Below, in pieces: positions 50,258 through 59,689 of a stretch of DNA of 64,000 nt. Numbering within the stretch: the first letter of the stretch is position 1; each line of letters opens with the position of its first letter. The stretch is from Sphingomonas mollis (GTDB lineage: Bacteria > Pseudomonadota > Alphaproteobacteria > Sphingomonadales > Sphingomonadaceae), in assembly GCF_016427505.1 (NCBI RefSeq), contig NZ_JAELXS010000001.1:186001-250000 (forward strand), written 5' to 3'. Under the pieces are notes generated by a model, which saw only the letters and a list, made by a program, of their open reading frames with translations, was not told where the DNA came from and did not search any database. The position numbers were made by a program, and so were the translations under genes.

Positions 50258-52812
50258 GACTTGCTGACGATGAAGCGCACGCTGCGGCCGAAGATCGGGC
50301 GGCCATAGATCGCGTCGCGCGAGGTCTGTCCGTCAAGCTGGTCGGTGCGGGGATTTCCCTCGGTCAGGCCCTTGTTGTTGAAAATGTTGTCACCGACGAC
50401 CTGGAACTGAAAGCCATTGGACGTCAGCGTCCCACCCAGACCGAAGGTGTTGTAGGATGGCAGCCGCGTGTTGTTGAACAGATCGACGAAACGGCGGCCG
50501 ACATATTCATAGCGACCATAGATTTCGACCTGGCTGCTGCCGGCTTCGAACGAAAACGTGGGACGCACGTTGCCGAATACCTTGGGCTCGCGGATGATCT
50601 GGTTACCGTTGACGGCCGAGGGATCGGCACCGGCCGTATTCTCCAGATTCTTGTACTTCGGGTCCTGATAGGTGAACGATCCCGACAGGAAGAACCAGGG
50701 CACCGGCACCAGTGCACCGTCGACCTCGATACCCTTGACCTCGGCCTGACCGATGAACGGCACCGCCTGATCGTTGCGGCCGGTGGTGGGGTTGAACGCG
50801 ACGAACGATGCGTTGAACGGATCGAACTTGGTGTAGAAGCCGGTGAGGTACAGGTAGTTGCGGCCGAACGATGTCTTCAAGCCGGCTTCGTACTGATCGG
50901 CCTTCGTCTTCACCAATACCGGGTTGATGCCATAATAGCTGCTCGACTGCGGCGGCACCTCCAGATGCGAGGCGCGGGCGTAACCACCGAAATGGTCGCT
51001 GACGTCGTAATTGACGCCGATCGTCCAGTTCGTGGCGGTCGGGCTGTCCTTGCGTGACTGGCGGGCACCGTCGAAGCTGCGGACGCTGTTGTCGGCCAGC
51101 GTGGTGGCATCGCCCAGATTGACCGAGGTCGAGGTCAGGCCATAGCCGTCGATGTGATACCATTCGTGCCGGATGCCGCCATCGAGACGCAGGCCGCGCG
51201 TAATCTCCCACGTATCGTTCCCGTAAAGCGCATAGACTGTGGAATCGACCTCGCCCTGATTGAGCGTGGTGCCGTAGCGCAGCACGCCGCGATCGGTAAC
51301 CGAACCCAGAACCGCCCCGGTGGCTGAATAGGCAACCAGATCGAGCGTCCGCGGCTGGCCGCGCACTTCCATCAGATAGTCCTGATAGACCGCCTTGTTG
51401 GTAAGGCCATAGGCCGATCCGTAGCCACCGATCCGCAGGTCGTGCGTACCGATGCCGGTGTCGAACTTGCGCGTGACGCTGACATCGCCCTGCCCCGAAT
51501 AGAAGCTGGAGCCGACACCGCGATACTGACCCTGCACGACCAGCCCCGATGCCGCATAGGGATCATAGGCCGTGGCGCCGTTCGTGCCCGACAGCGCATA
51601 GCCCAGCCGCGCTACCGGTGTCGCGGCAGTCCCGAAGGCGGTATTGGCGGCCGAGCGGAAACTGGCGGCGAACGTGTTGGCGTCGACCGGGTTGGACGTC
51701 GAGTAGAGGGCGTCGAAATTCAGGCGCCCTTTGGTGAACCCGGCGCGCACGGCCAACTGCCATCCGCCGAGATCACCGTCATATTGAAGACCGATATTGC
51801 CATATTCCATGTGTCGGCCATCGGCGAGATCGCGCGTCTGGCTCTGCGTCACGCCGGCAGCATCGCGGTATTTGAGCGTCACGCCACGGAACGCGGGCGA
51901 ATTCAGCGTACCACTGAAGAAATCGATGAACGGGTTGAGCGATACCGCGGGGTTGCGCGGATCGGCGACGGGAATGGGCAGATAGAAGCTGTTGTGATCG
52001 TTGAGGTAGTTGACGCTCAGTCGCACCGAGCCATTGTCCAGATCATGCTTGATGTTCGCCCGGATCTGGCCGCCGCGATCGTTCGGGAAGCCATTGTCGC
52101 GCTGGCCGCCATCCCGGCGCAGATAGCCGCCGACCGCATAATAGGTGCCCCCGCCAAGCGGGCCGGACTGCACCGCGTCGAGCCGGTAGAGATCGGTGGT
52201 GCCCGCCGTCACCTGCACCTTGCCGCGCGGCGTGTCGCCGCCCGTCACGGTGATGTTGTTGACGATCGCCGCTGCCTGGGATGCGAAGATAGGCGCGGGG
52301 CCGCCGCGCACCACCTCGACCCGCTCGGTCATCAGGTCGTAGCGGTTGAGGCTGTCGCCGCGGAAGAAATTGCCGTTGATGTCGTGGAACAGCGGCAGGC
52401 CGTCCTGCTGGAACACCGCATAACCGTCATCGGTCGGGATGCCGCGGATGCGGGTGACGTTCTGCACCTCGCCGCCGGTCGCCTCCACCTGGATACCCGG
52501 CAGCTTGCCCAGGAGATCGGCGAAGTTGAGCGGCGCCAGCCGCTTGATGTCGTCCTGCCCCAGCGAGTTCACCGCATAGGAGACGTCGAACCGCCGCTGC
52601 CGACGCGCCGAGCCGGTGACGATGATGTCCGATCCGGTGTCGTCTTCCGCCGTGTCGGTGCCGGCTGCCCGGGCGGTATCTGCATTCTGCGGCGTGCTCG
52701 GCGTGGCGACCGGTGTCGCGCTCTGCGCGGATGCCGCACCGGCGGGCAGCACGATGCCGAGCATGGCGAGACAGGTGCCGAGCAACAGCACGGACTTGGT
52801 AGAAGCGATCAT
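50251..52812 (-). CDS. TonB-dependent outer-membrane receptor
   Basis: An 853-residue receptor: signal peptide (residues 1-28), TonB box 'SDIIVTGSARRQ' (about 62), plug domain ('LNFADLLGKLPGIQVEATGG', 'NVTRIRGIPTDDGYAVFQQD', 'ERVEVVRGGPAPIFASQAAA') and a 22-strand barrel ending 'RSVRFIVSKSW'. The energy-coupled import cargo is unknown. The neighbouring GH92 mannosidase gene suggests an oligosaccharide. ATG 52812 is chosen with GGGGGA upstream; the frame start at 52881 lacks a signal peptide. Confidence 0.93.
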   Translation of the reverse strand: MIASTKSVLLLGTCLAMLGIVLPAGAASAQSATPVATPSTPQNADTARAAGTDTAEDDTGSDIIVTGSARRQRRFDVSYAVNSLGQDDIKRLAPLNFADLLGKLPGIQVEATGGEVQNVTRIRGIPTDDGYAVFQQDGLPLFHDINGNFFRGDSLNRYDLMTERVEVVRGGPAPIFASQAAAIVNNITVTGGDTPRGKVQVTAGTTDLYRLDAVQSGPLGGGTYYAVGGYLRRDGGQRDNGFPNDRGGQIRANIKHDLDNGSVRLSVNYLNDHNSFYLPIPVADPRNPAVSLNPFIDFFSGTLNSPAFRGVTLKYRDAAGVTQSQTRDLADGRHMEYGNIGLQYDGDLGGWQLAVRAGFTKGRLNFDALYSTSNPVDANTFAASFRSAANTAFGTAATPVARLGYALSGTNGATAYDPYAASGLVVQGQYRGVGSSFYSGQGDVSVTRKFDTGIGTHDLRIGGYGSAYGLTNKAVYQDYLMEVRGQPRTLDLVAYSATGAVLGSVTDRGVLRYGTTLNQGEVDSTVYALYGNDTWEITRGLRLDGGIRHEWYHIDGYGLTSTSVNLGDATTLADNSVRSFDGARQSRKDSPTATNWTIGVNYDVSDHFGGYARASHLEVPPQSSSYYGINPVLVKTKADQYEAGLKTSFGRNYLYLTGFYTKFDPFNASFVAFNPTTGRNDQAVPFIGQAEVKGIEVDGALVPVPWFFLSGSFTYQDPKYKNLENTAGADPSAVNGNQIIREPKVFGNVRPTFSFEAGSSQVEIYGRYEYVGRRFVDLFNNTRLPSYNTFGLGGTLTSNGFQFQVVGDNIFNNKGLTEGNPRTDQLDGQTSRDAIYGRPIFGRSVRFIVSKSW

Positions 52813-52935
52813 TATTTCCCCCACGCATTCTTGTTGATGAGGCCCGTTGCGCGAGTTTGCGTCACTTTGATGAAAGGTCACGCATTATCGGGGGGCGGGC
52901 AGGGTGATTGCGGCAGCCCTGTTGCCTCAAAGTCG

Positions 52936-54960
52936 CTATCGCGCACGGGTCGTGACGGTCAGCGTGCCGCCTCGCGACAGCGTCGCATGGTCGATCCGCC
53001 AGTCCGTAAGGGGACGACCGTTCCAGTCTGCGCGAACGATCATGCCGTCATATGGCCCGACCCGCCGGATCGACACCGCGCGACCGTCGCCCAGATCGAT
53101 CCGTGCATTCGCGATCGCCGGTATGGTGACGATGTACCACGGCTCGCCAGGGACAAGCGGATAGAGGCCGAGTGCCGCGAAGACGTACCACGCGGTCATC
53201 GCGCCGGCATCGTCGTCCATGCCGTCGGCAAAGCCCTGCGGCGAGAGCGCGAAGCTGGGGCCGACGAACGGCGTCGCCAGCTTGCCGCTGTTCGTATAGG
53301 GGTGCGCGATCGGCCGGGTCATGATCTTGCGGACCAGATCGGCGGTACGCTGGGGCTGGCCGACGATCGCGAACAGCCAGGGTACGTGGATGTCCGGTTC
53401 ATTGGTCATGTTGAACAGGCCGGCATCGAAAAAATGGTGCAGCTCGTCCCCGAAACTGGCCGGGCCGACCGTTCGTACCAGCCAGTCGAGATCGAATACC
53501 GGCGCCCAGCGATATTGCCACAACGTGCCCTGGTAAAGGCCGCGCGCCTTTACGATGTCGGCGTCCGGCCCCGGCGTCTGGAAGGTCGATCGCCACATCG
53601 ACCGATAGTCATGCGCTTTTCGTGAGAAATTGGTGGCGATGTCCGTATCGCCCAGATCGGTGGCCAGCGCGGCGGTGGCCCAGTCGTCATAGGCCGCCTC
53701 GATCTGCTGGTCGGGCGTGTCGCGTTGCAGGGTGGTGCTGTCCTTCACCATGCCGGCCAGCGCTGCTTTCGCGTCGAACCCGGTGATGCCCTTGCGCCGC
53801 AGGTCGAGCAGCGCGATCCCGGCATGTTCCGTCCGCACCGTCAGGAACGGTTCGGTCAGCGTCGCCCATTGCGGCTTACCGCGAATATATAGGTCGGCGA
53901 GCGAACGGGCGATGTCGGCGCTGCGGCGCGGCTGCAACAGCGCGAGCAGCGGCAGTTGCGTCCGGTAATTGTCCCATAGCGACCAGCTGGCGTAGCGTGT
54001 CTGTCCGCGCGCGGACCGGGCAACGCGGCCGTCATTTTCCCGGTGCCGGGAATCGGGATCGTCGATCGCGACCGGTGTCTGGAAGACGCGGAACAGCGAG
54101 GAATAGAACAAGGCGCGGTCACGCATGTCGCCGTCGATCGTGACGCCGCCCAGCACATCGTTCCACGCGGTCCGGGTCCGGGCCGCCACCGCCGCGAACG
54201 GGCGCGTCGATAGCTCCCGATCGCGCACCAGCGTCGCGCCCGTCGCGTCGACCGTCGACAGTCCGGTGCGGACCTCGATGGCGTCACCCGCCTGCATCGG
54301 CACGGCAAGGGTCGCGATGTCGCCATCCCGGGTCATCATGCGATGCAGTGGCCGTCCGTTCAGGGTGATGCGACTGCTCGTAAACAGGCGATAGCGGCCC
54401 TTGTCGCACACGGTGCCGGCGACCAGTTCCACCCGGAGATCGTCGCTGCGGTCCGTATGCCATGCGCTGGACAGGCGCTGCGCGTATTGATGGCGCAGGT
54501 CGATCCGCAGGGTCATGTCACCCGCCCGTGCCACCGTGAAACGCAACAGCCCGGCACCACGGGTCGCCGTGGCTTCGGCGAGGATGCCGTCGTCGTAACG
54601 CACGCCGTAGCGGCCCGCCCGTGCGGTCTCGCTGCGCTTGTCGATCAGGGCGTTCCCGGTCGCGCCGGTTCGGCGCAGCGACACCAGCAAGTCGCCACCA
54701 CCGCCGCTGCATCCCACGCCCACGCCACGGGTATGAGAGAATCCTCGCAGCCGGGTGGCGGCATGATCGTAGCCAGCGTGGTTGGCGGGATCGGTATCCG
54801 GGCCGAGCTGCACCATGCCGAACGGTGCCACCGCCGCCGGCGAAAGCTGCCCGAAATCGGCCAGTGTCCCCACGAACGGATCGACCAGATCCGCTGGCGT
54901 ATCATCGGCGGCGGCTGGCGTCCCGGTGAGAAGGAGAAGGGTCGCTACGAGGTATTTCAT
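52936..54960 (-). CDS. GH92 family glycosidase (alpha-mannosidase type)
   Basis: A 674-residue exported enzyme with a signal peptide (MKYLVATLLLLTGTPAAA). It matches GH92, Ca-dependent exo-alpha-mannosidases: 'ADLVDPFVGT' at the mature N-terminus, 'SHTRGVGVGCSGGGGDLLVS', 'YASWSLWDNYRTQLPLLALL', 'MTNEPDIHVPWLFAIVGQPQ' (the catalytic-region NEP motif) and 'GMDDDAGAMTAWYVFAALGL' followed by YPLVPG. It lies 123 bases upstream of the TonB receptor on the same strand, so release and uptake of mannose-containing glycans are probably linked. Confidence 0.93.
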   Translation of the reverse strand: MKYLVATLLLLTGTPAAADDTPADLVDPFVGTLADFGQLSPAAVAPFGMVQLGPDTDPANHAGYDHAATRLRGFSHTRGVGVGCSGGGGDLLVSLRRTGATGNALIDKRSETARAGRYGVRYDDGILAEATATRGAGLLRFTVARAGDMTLRIDLRHQYAQRLSSAWHTDRSDDLRVELVAGTVCDKGRYRLFTSSRITLNGRPLHRMMTRDGDIATLAVPMQAGDAIEVRTGLSTVDATGATLVRDRELSTRPFAAVAARTRTAWNDVLGGVTIDGDMRDRALFYSSLFRVFQTPVAIDDPDSRHRENDGRVARSARGQTRYASWSLWDNYRTQLPLLALLQPRRSADIARSLADLYIRGKPQWATLTEPFLTVRTEHAGIALLDLRRKGITGFDAKAALAGMVKDSTTLQRDTPDQQIEAAYDDWATAALATDLGDTDIATNFSRKAHDYRSMWRSTFQTPGPDADIVKARGLYQGTLWQYRWAPVFDLDWLVRTVGPASFGDELHHFFDAGLFNMTNEPDIHVPWLFAIVGQPQRTADLVRKIMTRPIAHPYTNSGKLATPFVGPSFALSPQGFADGMDDDAGAMTAWYVFAALGLYPLVPGEPWYIVTIPAIANARIDLGDGRAVSIRRVGPYDGMIVRADWNGRPLTDWRIDHATLSRGGTLTVTTRAR

Positions 54961-55476
54961 GGCTATGCGCGCCTTGTTTGCCGTCGATCAGGTAGGTGCG
55001 TTCGCTGCGGCGGTATCTGGATTTATCCGGCAATCAAACGGCCTTGATTCCGATAGGGGCTCCAACCCTGTTTCTGCCCGTCAGCGATGACAGCGCAATG
55101 ACGTCGCAGAAGGTATCCCCCGTCCAGCCCTTAAAAAGGCCAAGCGGCCTGAACGAAAGACCGGTTCGGAGGGAATGGCATAAGAGACCAGATATTCGCT
55201 TTTGTGAAGGAAATCCGGCACCGGCAGGGGTCCGATTTCTCACAAAGCAGGAGGCGCAGTCGCTGCGGAACGGAATGTGTCCGGGTCATGATGCGGTGGT
55301 CTTGAACTTGCTGTGCCCTAGCGGCACCCCGGCCTTCGCTGGCCGGCTCCGGATCGCGAAAGATGTTATTTGAGATTTAGACGACTTTCAGGGAAACTTA
55401 TCTGATCTTGATTCTGACGATTGCAATTGCTCCGCATTTTACTTCACCATAACGTGGCATGGCAATCGGGGGATTG
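54961..55476. other. About 500-base gene-free region with an inverted repeat
   Basis: The region lies between the divergent GH92 and alpha/beta hydrolase genes. Short open frames here lack coding character. It contains an imperfect inverted repeat (55199-55218 with 55232-55247: CTTTTGTGAAGGAAATCCGG and CCGATTTCTCACAAAG). The last 100 bases before the hydrolase (55370-55460) are AT-rich and probably contain its promoter. Confidence 0.55.
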
Positions 55477-56697
55477 ATGATGCTCAGGTCGTTGGGGTGG
55501 ATCGGCATAATTGGCGCTGCACTGGCGGGTGTCATATCAAGCTTGGGCACGCTCTACCTGTTCGCACCTTCTGCGCCGTATTTGTGGATGCTCATTGCAC
55601 TGCCCTTGCTGGTCGGCGCGGCCATTGCCGCTTTGCTTGGGCGATTGGCTGCGCCTTGGGCGGGCGTGAAGCGTGCGACGGCGACTGTGATCGCGGCGAT
55701 CCTGGCGATCCTGCCGCTTGGCGGTCTCGTCGCCGCGATGCTGCTCAGCCCGGCGTTACCGCAAGCGAACGCCGGCCCCGATCCACGCGGGCCGCATCGA
55801 ACATTGAAGACCGCCGCGGGGTCATCGCTTGCGTGGTGGTCGATCACACCCACACATGTCGCACACAGAACGCCCGTGGTTTTCCTTCATGGCGGCCCTG
55901 GGACGTTCACGCGCAATCGCGACTTCGCCGTGGGGCAGGGATTCCGTGACGCCGGGTTTTCGACGATCTACTACGACCAGTCGGGCAGCGGTGCGTCGGG
56001 CAACCTGCCGATCGAACGTTACACGCTGGCGAACGCCGTCGCCGATCTCGAAGCGTTGCGGTCGGCGATCGGTGCCGAAAAGCTGGTCGTATGGGGACAA
56101 AGCTGGGGGGCGTCGCTCGCGGCTGCCTATGTCCGTGCTTACCCGGGCCATGTGGCGGCAACGATCCTGGATTCACCGGGTGATTTTCCCGGTGAGCCGC
56201 ATCCGCTCGACTATGCGAAGACCGACAGCCGCGGCGATTTCGAACCGACGCTGCGCGACGCTACATTGTACCTTCTGATCGGCCATGCTCCGCAGCTCGC
56301 CGAGCGGTGGCAGAGCCAGGACGACGCACGCGCGACCCAGCAGGCGCGGGTCGACAAGATCACCAGCATCTATGGCTTTCAGTGCAAGGGGGAACGGGTC
56401 CCGCTTCGCCGTCCGTTGTCGCCCCCAGGTGGCAATCTCTATCCGCAGTTGCGATTGCAGGATGATCTGGCGCGGCAGCCACCGGTGATCGGTCCCCTGT
56501 CTCGTGCGCCTGCGCTGCTGATCCGCGGCGATTGCGACTACCTGCCGCTGGCGACCGCTGCGCGTTACATGAAAGCGTTTCCGGCAGCGACGCGGATCGA
56601 CGTGCCCGGTCGTGGTCACGCCTTCTACGGACATGACGACGATTTGCGCATGATCCTGCACCGGTATGCATCGACGACGCTACGATCCCTTCCCTGA
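55477..56697 (+). CDS. Membrane-anchored alpha/beta hydrolase (S33 peptidase-like)
   Basis: A 406-residue protein. Three N-terminal membrane helices (about 5-100: 'WIGIIGAALAGVISSLGTLY', 'LWMLIALPLLVGAAIAALLG', 'ATVIAAILAILPLGGLVAAM') precede an alpha/beta-hydrolase domain. The 'VVFLHGGPGTF' oxyanion motif and nucleophile 'VVWGQSWGASLAAAY' are those of proline iminopeptidase-like S33 enzymes. The acid is probably in 'IRGDCDYLPLA' and the His in 'GRGHAFYGHDDD'. The substrate is unknown. GGGGGA sits just before ATG 55477 and 55480; the frame opens at 55459 with no ribosome binding site. Confidence 0.87.
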   Translation: MMLRSLGWIGIIGAALAGVISSLGTLYLFAPSAPYLWMLIALPLLVGAAIAALLGRLAAPWAGVKRATATVIAAILAILPLGGLVAAMLLSPALPQANAGPDPRGPHRTLKTAAGSSLAWWSITPTHVAHRTPVVFLHGGPGTFTRNRDFAVGQGFRDAGFSTIYYDQSGSGASGNLPIERYTLANAVADLEALRSAIGAEKLVVWGQSWGASLAAAYVRAYPGHVAATILDSPGDFPGEPHPLDYAKTDSRGDFEPTLRDATLYLLIGHAPQLAERWQSQDDARATQQARVDKITSIYGFQCKGERVPLRRPLSPPGGNLYPQLRLQDDLARQPPVIGPLSRAPALLIRGDCDYLPLATAARYMKAFPAATRIDVPGRGHAFYGHDDDLRMILHRYASTTLRSLP

Positions 56698-56742
56698 TCG
56701 CCCGTCATGGGCTGTCGTGCGACAGGGTGCCGATGAACCAAC

Positions 56743-57999
56743 TTATCGTGCGGCGGGCGCCGGTCCGGTCAGCAGCAGTCGCGCCTGCGTTCCCCAGCCG
56801 CCGATGAAGATGTCAGGCTGGCCGTCGCCGTCAAGATCACCCGTGGCCATGCCCCAGCTTCGCCCGGTCGTGGCCTTCGGTACGATGCCGGCCGTGGCAT
56901 CGGTGAAGCGTCCGCGCCCGTTATTGATCCACGCCCGGACCTGCAAGGGCGTAAAGCCCGGCACCTGGATGGCACCGACGAGAAGATCGGGCGCGCCGTC
57001 GCGGTCGAGGTCGATCACCGTACCGGCCCAACTCGAGAAACGGTGTTTCGGCAGACGCGTTGCCGTCTCGTCACGAAACCGCCCGTTGCCGTCGTTGACG
57101 AGCAGGCGACTCTGCGGGTCCTTGTCCCACGCCTTGTTGTTGCTGGTCAGGTTGAGGAAGAAAATGTCGGGCCGGCCATCGCGATTGGCGTCGAAGACGT
57201 GGACTTCGCGCGTCTCCAGCGGGGTTCGCAGATCGAGCCTGTCGGAAGCGTCGGTAAAGCGACCCTTGCCATTGTTGAGCAGGAGGCGATTGGGCGGTGT
57301 CTGGTTGGCGACGACCATGTCGAGATCGCCGTCACCGTCCATGTCGGCGAGGGCGATGCCCTGTGCGTCCTCGGCGTTGCGGGGCAGGTGGGTATCGCTG
57401 GCATCGATGAACCGGCCGGGGCGGGCGGGGTCGTTCAGCCACAGGAAATTACGCGGATCGGGCTTCGTCTCGCCCTCCCTGGCTTCGCTCGAATTGCCGA
57501 TGACGATATCCGGCAAGCCATCGCCGTCGACGTCGCCGACCGCCAGTGCGTTACCCTGGCTTTGCCGTGGCAGCCGGTCGCTTGCATCGGCGAAGCCGCC
57601 CTTGCCGTCCCCGAGATAGAGCTGGTGCCGCCGGGTGTCCTCCGCGACGAACACCACGTCCATGTGACCGTCGCGGTCGAAGTCGGCGGCGCGGACATGT
57701 TCGTTATCGTGTTCGGTGGTGCCGAATACATCCTGCTTCCACGTCAGCCGGCCTGCACCATCGTTGATATAGAGCCGGCTGACGCCGTTCTCCACGGCAA
57801 GGACGACGTCGAGATCGCCGTCCGAGTCCACGTCGATCATGACGGCGTCGAGCGCGTGGAGATCGGGTGCCATCGGAACATGCGTCGTGGTAACGTCACG
57901 ATAGGGTGCGGCCGACCCCCGCGATGCGGAGACGACCGACGTGGTGAAGGACGCGCTGGCGATAAGGGTCGTGGCGAGAAACAGGGAGCGACGAAGCAT
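56743..57999 (-). CDS. Seven-repeat FG-GAP/VCBS beta-propeller protein, exported
   Basis: A 418-residue protein with a signal peptide (MLRRSLFLATTLIASASF). It then has seven regularly spaced repeats each with a DxDxDG-type calcium loop: 'DVDSDGDLDVV', 'DFDRDGHMDVV', 'DVDGDGLPDIV', 'DMDGDGDLDMV', 'DANRDGRPDIF', 'DLDRDGAPDLL', 'DLDGDGQPDIF'. Seven repeats imply a complete seven-bladed, integrin-alpha-like propeller with no other domain. Such proteins bind ligands or partners at the cell surface. ATG 57999 is chosen because it gives the signal peptide. Confidence 0.9.
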   Translation of the reverse strand: MLRRSLFLATTLIASASFTTSVVSASRGSAAPYRDVTTTHVPMAPDLHALDAVMIDVDSDGDLDVVLAVENGVSRLYINDGAGRLTWKQDVFGTTEHDNEHVRAADFDRDGHMDVVFVAEDTRRHQLYLGDGKGGFADASDRLPRQSQGNALAVGDVDGDGLPDIVIGNSSEAREGETKPDPRNFLWLNDPARPGRFIDASDTHLPRNAEDAQGIALADMDGDGDLDMVVANQTPPNRLLLNNGKGRFTDASDRLDLRTPLETREVHVFDANRDGRPDIFFLNLTSNNKAWDKDPQSRLLVNDGNGRFRDETATRLPKHRFSSWAGTVIDLDRDGAPDLLVGAIQVPGFTPLQVRAWINNGRGRFTDATAGIVPKATTGRSWGMATGDLDGDGQPDIFIGGWGTQARLLLTGPAPAAR

Positions 58000-58131
58000 A
58001 TCTGCGCCTTTCGATCTGGTAGAGCGGCTTCGGTACAACCTCCATCTCATCGAACAGATGCACGTGACAGGCTCCGCCGACCGACTTCGAACAGATACTC
58101 CATTCCATGGCGCGGGCAGCACCGGCGTGGG

Positions 58132-58719
58132 TCAGATCAAGGGTCGCTCGCCATGGTGAAGCATCGCGGGGATGACCAGATCTTCTTCATCGGCGAGATG
58201 CTTCAGCAACAGATCGAGGAGGGTTTCAGCTTCGCCGGTATAGGCGTCCGCTGCCCGGCGCGCCGCATCGCCGGGGGACGACAGCGCGGACAATAATCCG
58301 CGCGCGTGCTCGACGGTTGTCACTAGCTGATGGTGGATCAGTGCGTGGTCCGACTCCAGCAGATCGAAGCCCGTGACGAGGCGCTGGTCCAGTTGTCGAA
58401 ACTTCGGGAAATAGGCGTCATCCTCGATCCGGTGGTGCTGGTCGAGGTGCTGGAGGAAGCCGTTCAGTCGCGGCACGAACGCGCGCTGGAACTGCTCTCC
58501 ACCCAGCTGCCGTTCGCGGAAGGCGTGCATGATGCGCGACACTTCGCTGCCTTCATGGCGCAGGCTGGCATGCACCTGCAGCCAGAAATCGGCGAGTCGG
58601 CCGAAGTTCGCATGCGTGCGCCAGTCACCACGCGGATAGTTTGCCCGGAGAAATGCGATATCGTCCGGCAGGCCGTTGCGATCACCGAGCCGAAGCGCGG
58701 CGGTCGAGGTGTCGTTCAT
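58132..58719 (-). CDS. Hemerythrin HHE-domain protein
   Basis: A 195-residue four-helix-bundle protein. Candidate di-iron ligands lie in 'FWLQVHASLRHEGSEV', 'FLQHLDQHHRIEDDAYFP' (HxxxE type), 'LLESDHALIHHQLV' and 'LLKHLADEEDLVIPAML'. Hemerythrin-like proteins bind O2 or NO, or help protect Fe-S proteins. It lies between the ThuA and FG-GAP genes on the same strand (gaps of 52 and 132 bases). The start is ATG 58719. Confidence 0.88.
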   Translation of the reverse strand: MNDTSTAALRLGDRNGLPDDIAFLRANYPRGDWRTHANFGRLADFWLQVHASLRHEGSEVSRIMHAFRERQLGGEQFQRAFVPRLNGFLQHLDQHHRIEDDAYFPKFRQLDQRLVTGFDLLESDHALIHHQLVTTVEHARGLLSALSSPGDAARRAADAYTGEAETLLDLLLKHLADEEDLVIPAMLHHGERPLI

Positions 58720-58771
58720 CGTGACATTCCCGTTCGGTCAGGTCTGCGCGGGGCGTCGCCGCCAGTCTGAC

Positions 58772-59563
58772 TCATTTTCCTGCCCAGCGGATCGCATTGA
58801 CGAGAATGCGCCGGTAGTTCGGATCATCGTATGACGCTGGCAAATGGCCCAGCGCGGAGTACATGATGCGCGCGTTCGATGCGGGATTGATCCAGATGAC
58901 GGGATGCATACCCATCGCCAGCCTAGTGCCGGGACGGTAGCTTGCCTCATCGATCCGCGCGAGAACGGTCATGCCGCGGGCGGCGGGATTGGCGTCGAAA
59001 GAGTACCATTCATCGACGGGTGACCAGGGTAGTTTGATACCGGCCATGATCGGATGATGCGGTCGATCGACGATGATCCGGGCCGGCTGGAACTGATCTG
59101 TTCCACCCGGATGGCCGATGAATTTGGTGCCGATGATCGTGTCCTTGTACCAGGCCTGCGTATGACTGTCGTCGCCGGCGGCGTGCAGGGCCACCACGCC
59201 ACCGCCGCGTGCGACGAAGCGCCTGAACGCAGCCTGTTGATCGCTGGTGAGGAAATCACCGCTGGCGCTGTTGAGGACGACGACGGCAAAGTGCCGCAGT
59301 TGGTCGTCGTTGAAGACGGCGGTGTTTTCGGTAACGTAGCTTGGACGGCCCAGGCTGTGCGCGATATCGGCGAGGACGGCATTCGAGTGCGGGATATGTT
59401 CGATATGCCGCCAGCCGTTCGTCTTGGACACGATCAGGACGGCGTGTCGCAGCCCGGTGGGAAGCACCGGGGGCGTTGCGTCGAAGGTGGCGGTCGGCAG
59501 ATGAGGATCGGGTGCCGATTGCGCCATCGTCAGCAGGGCCACCATCACCAGCATTCTGTGCAT
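58772..59563 (-). CDS. ThuA-domain exported protein
   Basis: A 263-residue protein with a short signal peptide (MHRMLVMVALLTMAQS). The ThuA (trehalose-utilisation, class I glutamine-amidotransferase-like) fold is seen in 'HAVLIVSKTNGWRHIEHIPH', 'QLRHFAVVVLNSASGDFLTS', 'RFVARGGGVVALHAAGDDSH', 'GTKFIGHPGGTDQFQPARII' and 'NARIMYSALGHLPASYDDPN'. ThuA-domain proteins often sit with sugar dehydrogenases in glycan catabolism; the reaction is uncertain. GGGAGG lies before the ATG. Confidence 0.9.
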   Translation of the reverse strand: MHRMLVMVALLTMAQSAPDPHLPTATFDATPPVLPTGLRHAVLIVSKTNGWRHIEHIPHSNAVLADIAHSLGRPSYVTENTAVFNDDQLRHFAVVVLNSASGDFLTSDQQAAFRRFVARGGGVVALHAAGDDSHTQAWYKDTIIGTKFIGHPGGTDQFQPARIIVDRPHHPIMAGIKLPWSPVDEWYSFDANPAARGMTVLARIDEASYRPGTRLAMGMHPVIWINPASNARIMYSALGHLPASYDDPNYRRILVNAIRWAGK

Positions 59564-59689
59564 CGCGCGACCTCCCGGGGTAACCAGGATCGGCGATAGC
59601 GCACCGGGGCCGCCGTTTCGATACCGGGCGACACGAAGCAGCTATCGCACGCCCCACGCGTTGAGGGGGTTCAGCATGGAGGAAGCTTG

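Noticed and set aside
54996..55373. Plus-strand ORF of 125 codons, and a 69-codon minus-strand ORF at 55034-55243, in the GH92 upstream gap
   Set aside because: Neither has a signal, domain or ribosome binding site, and they cross an inverted repeat; both look like chance frames.
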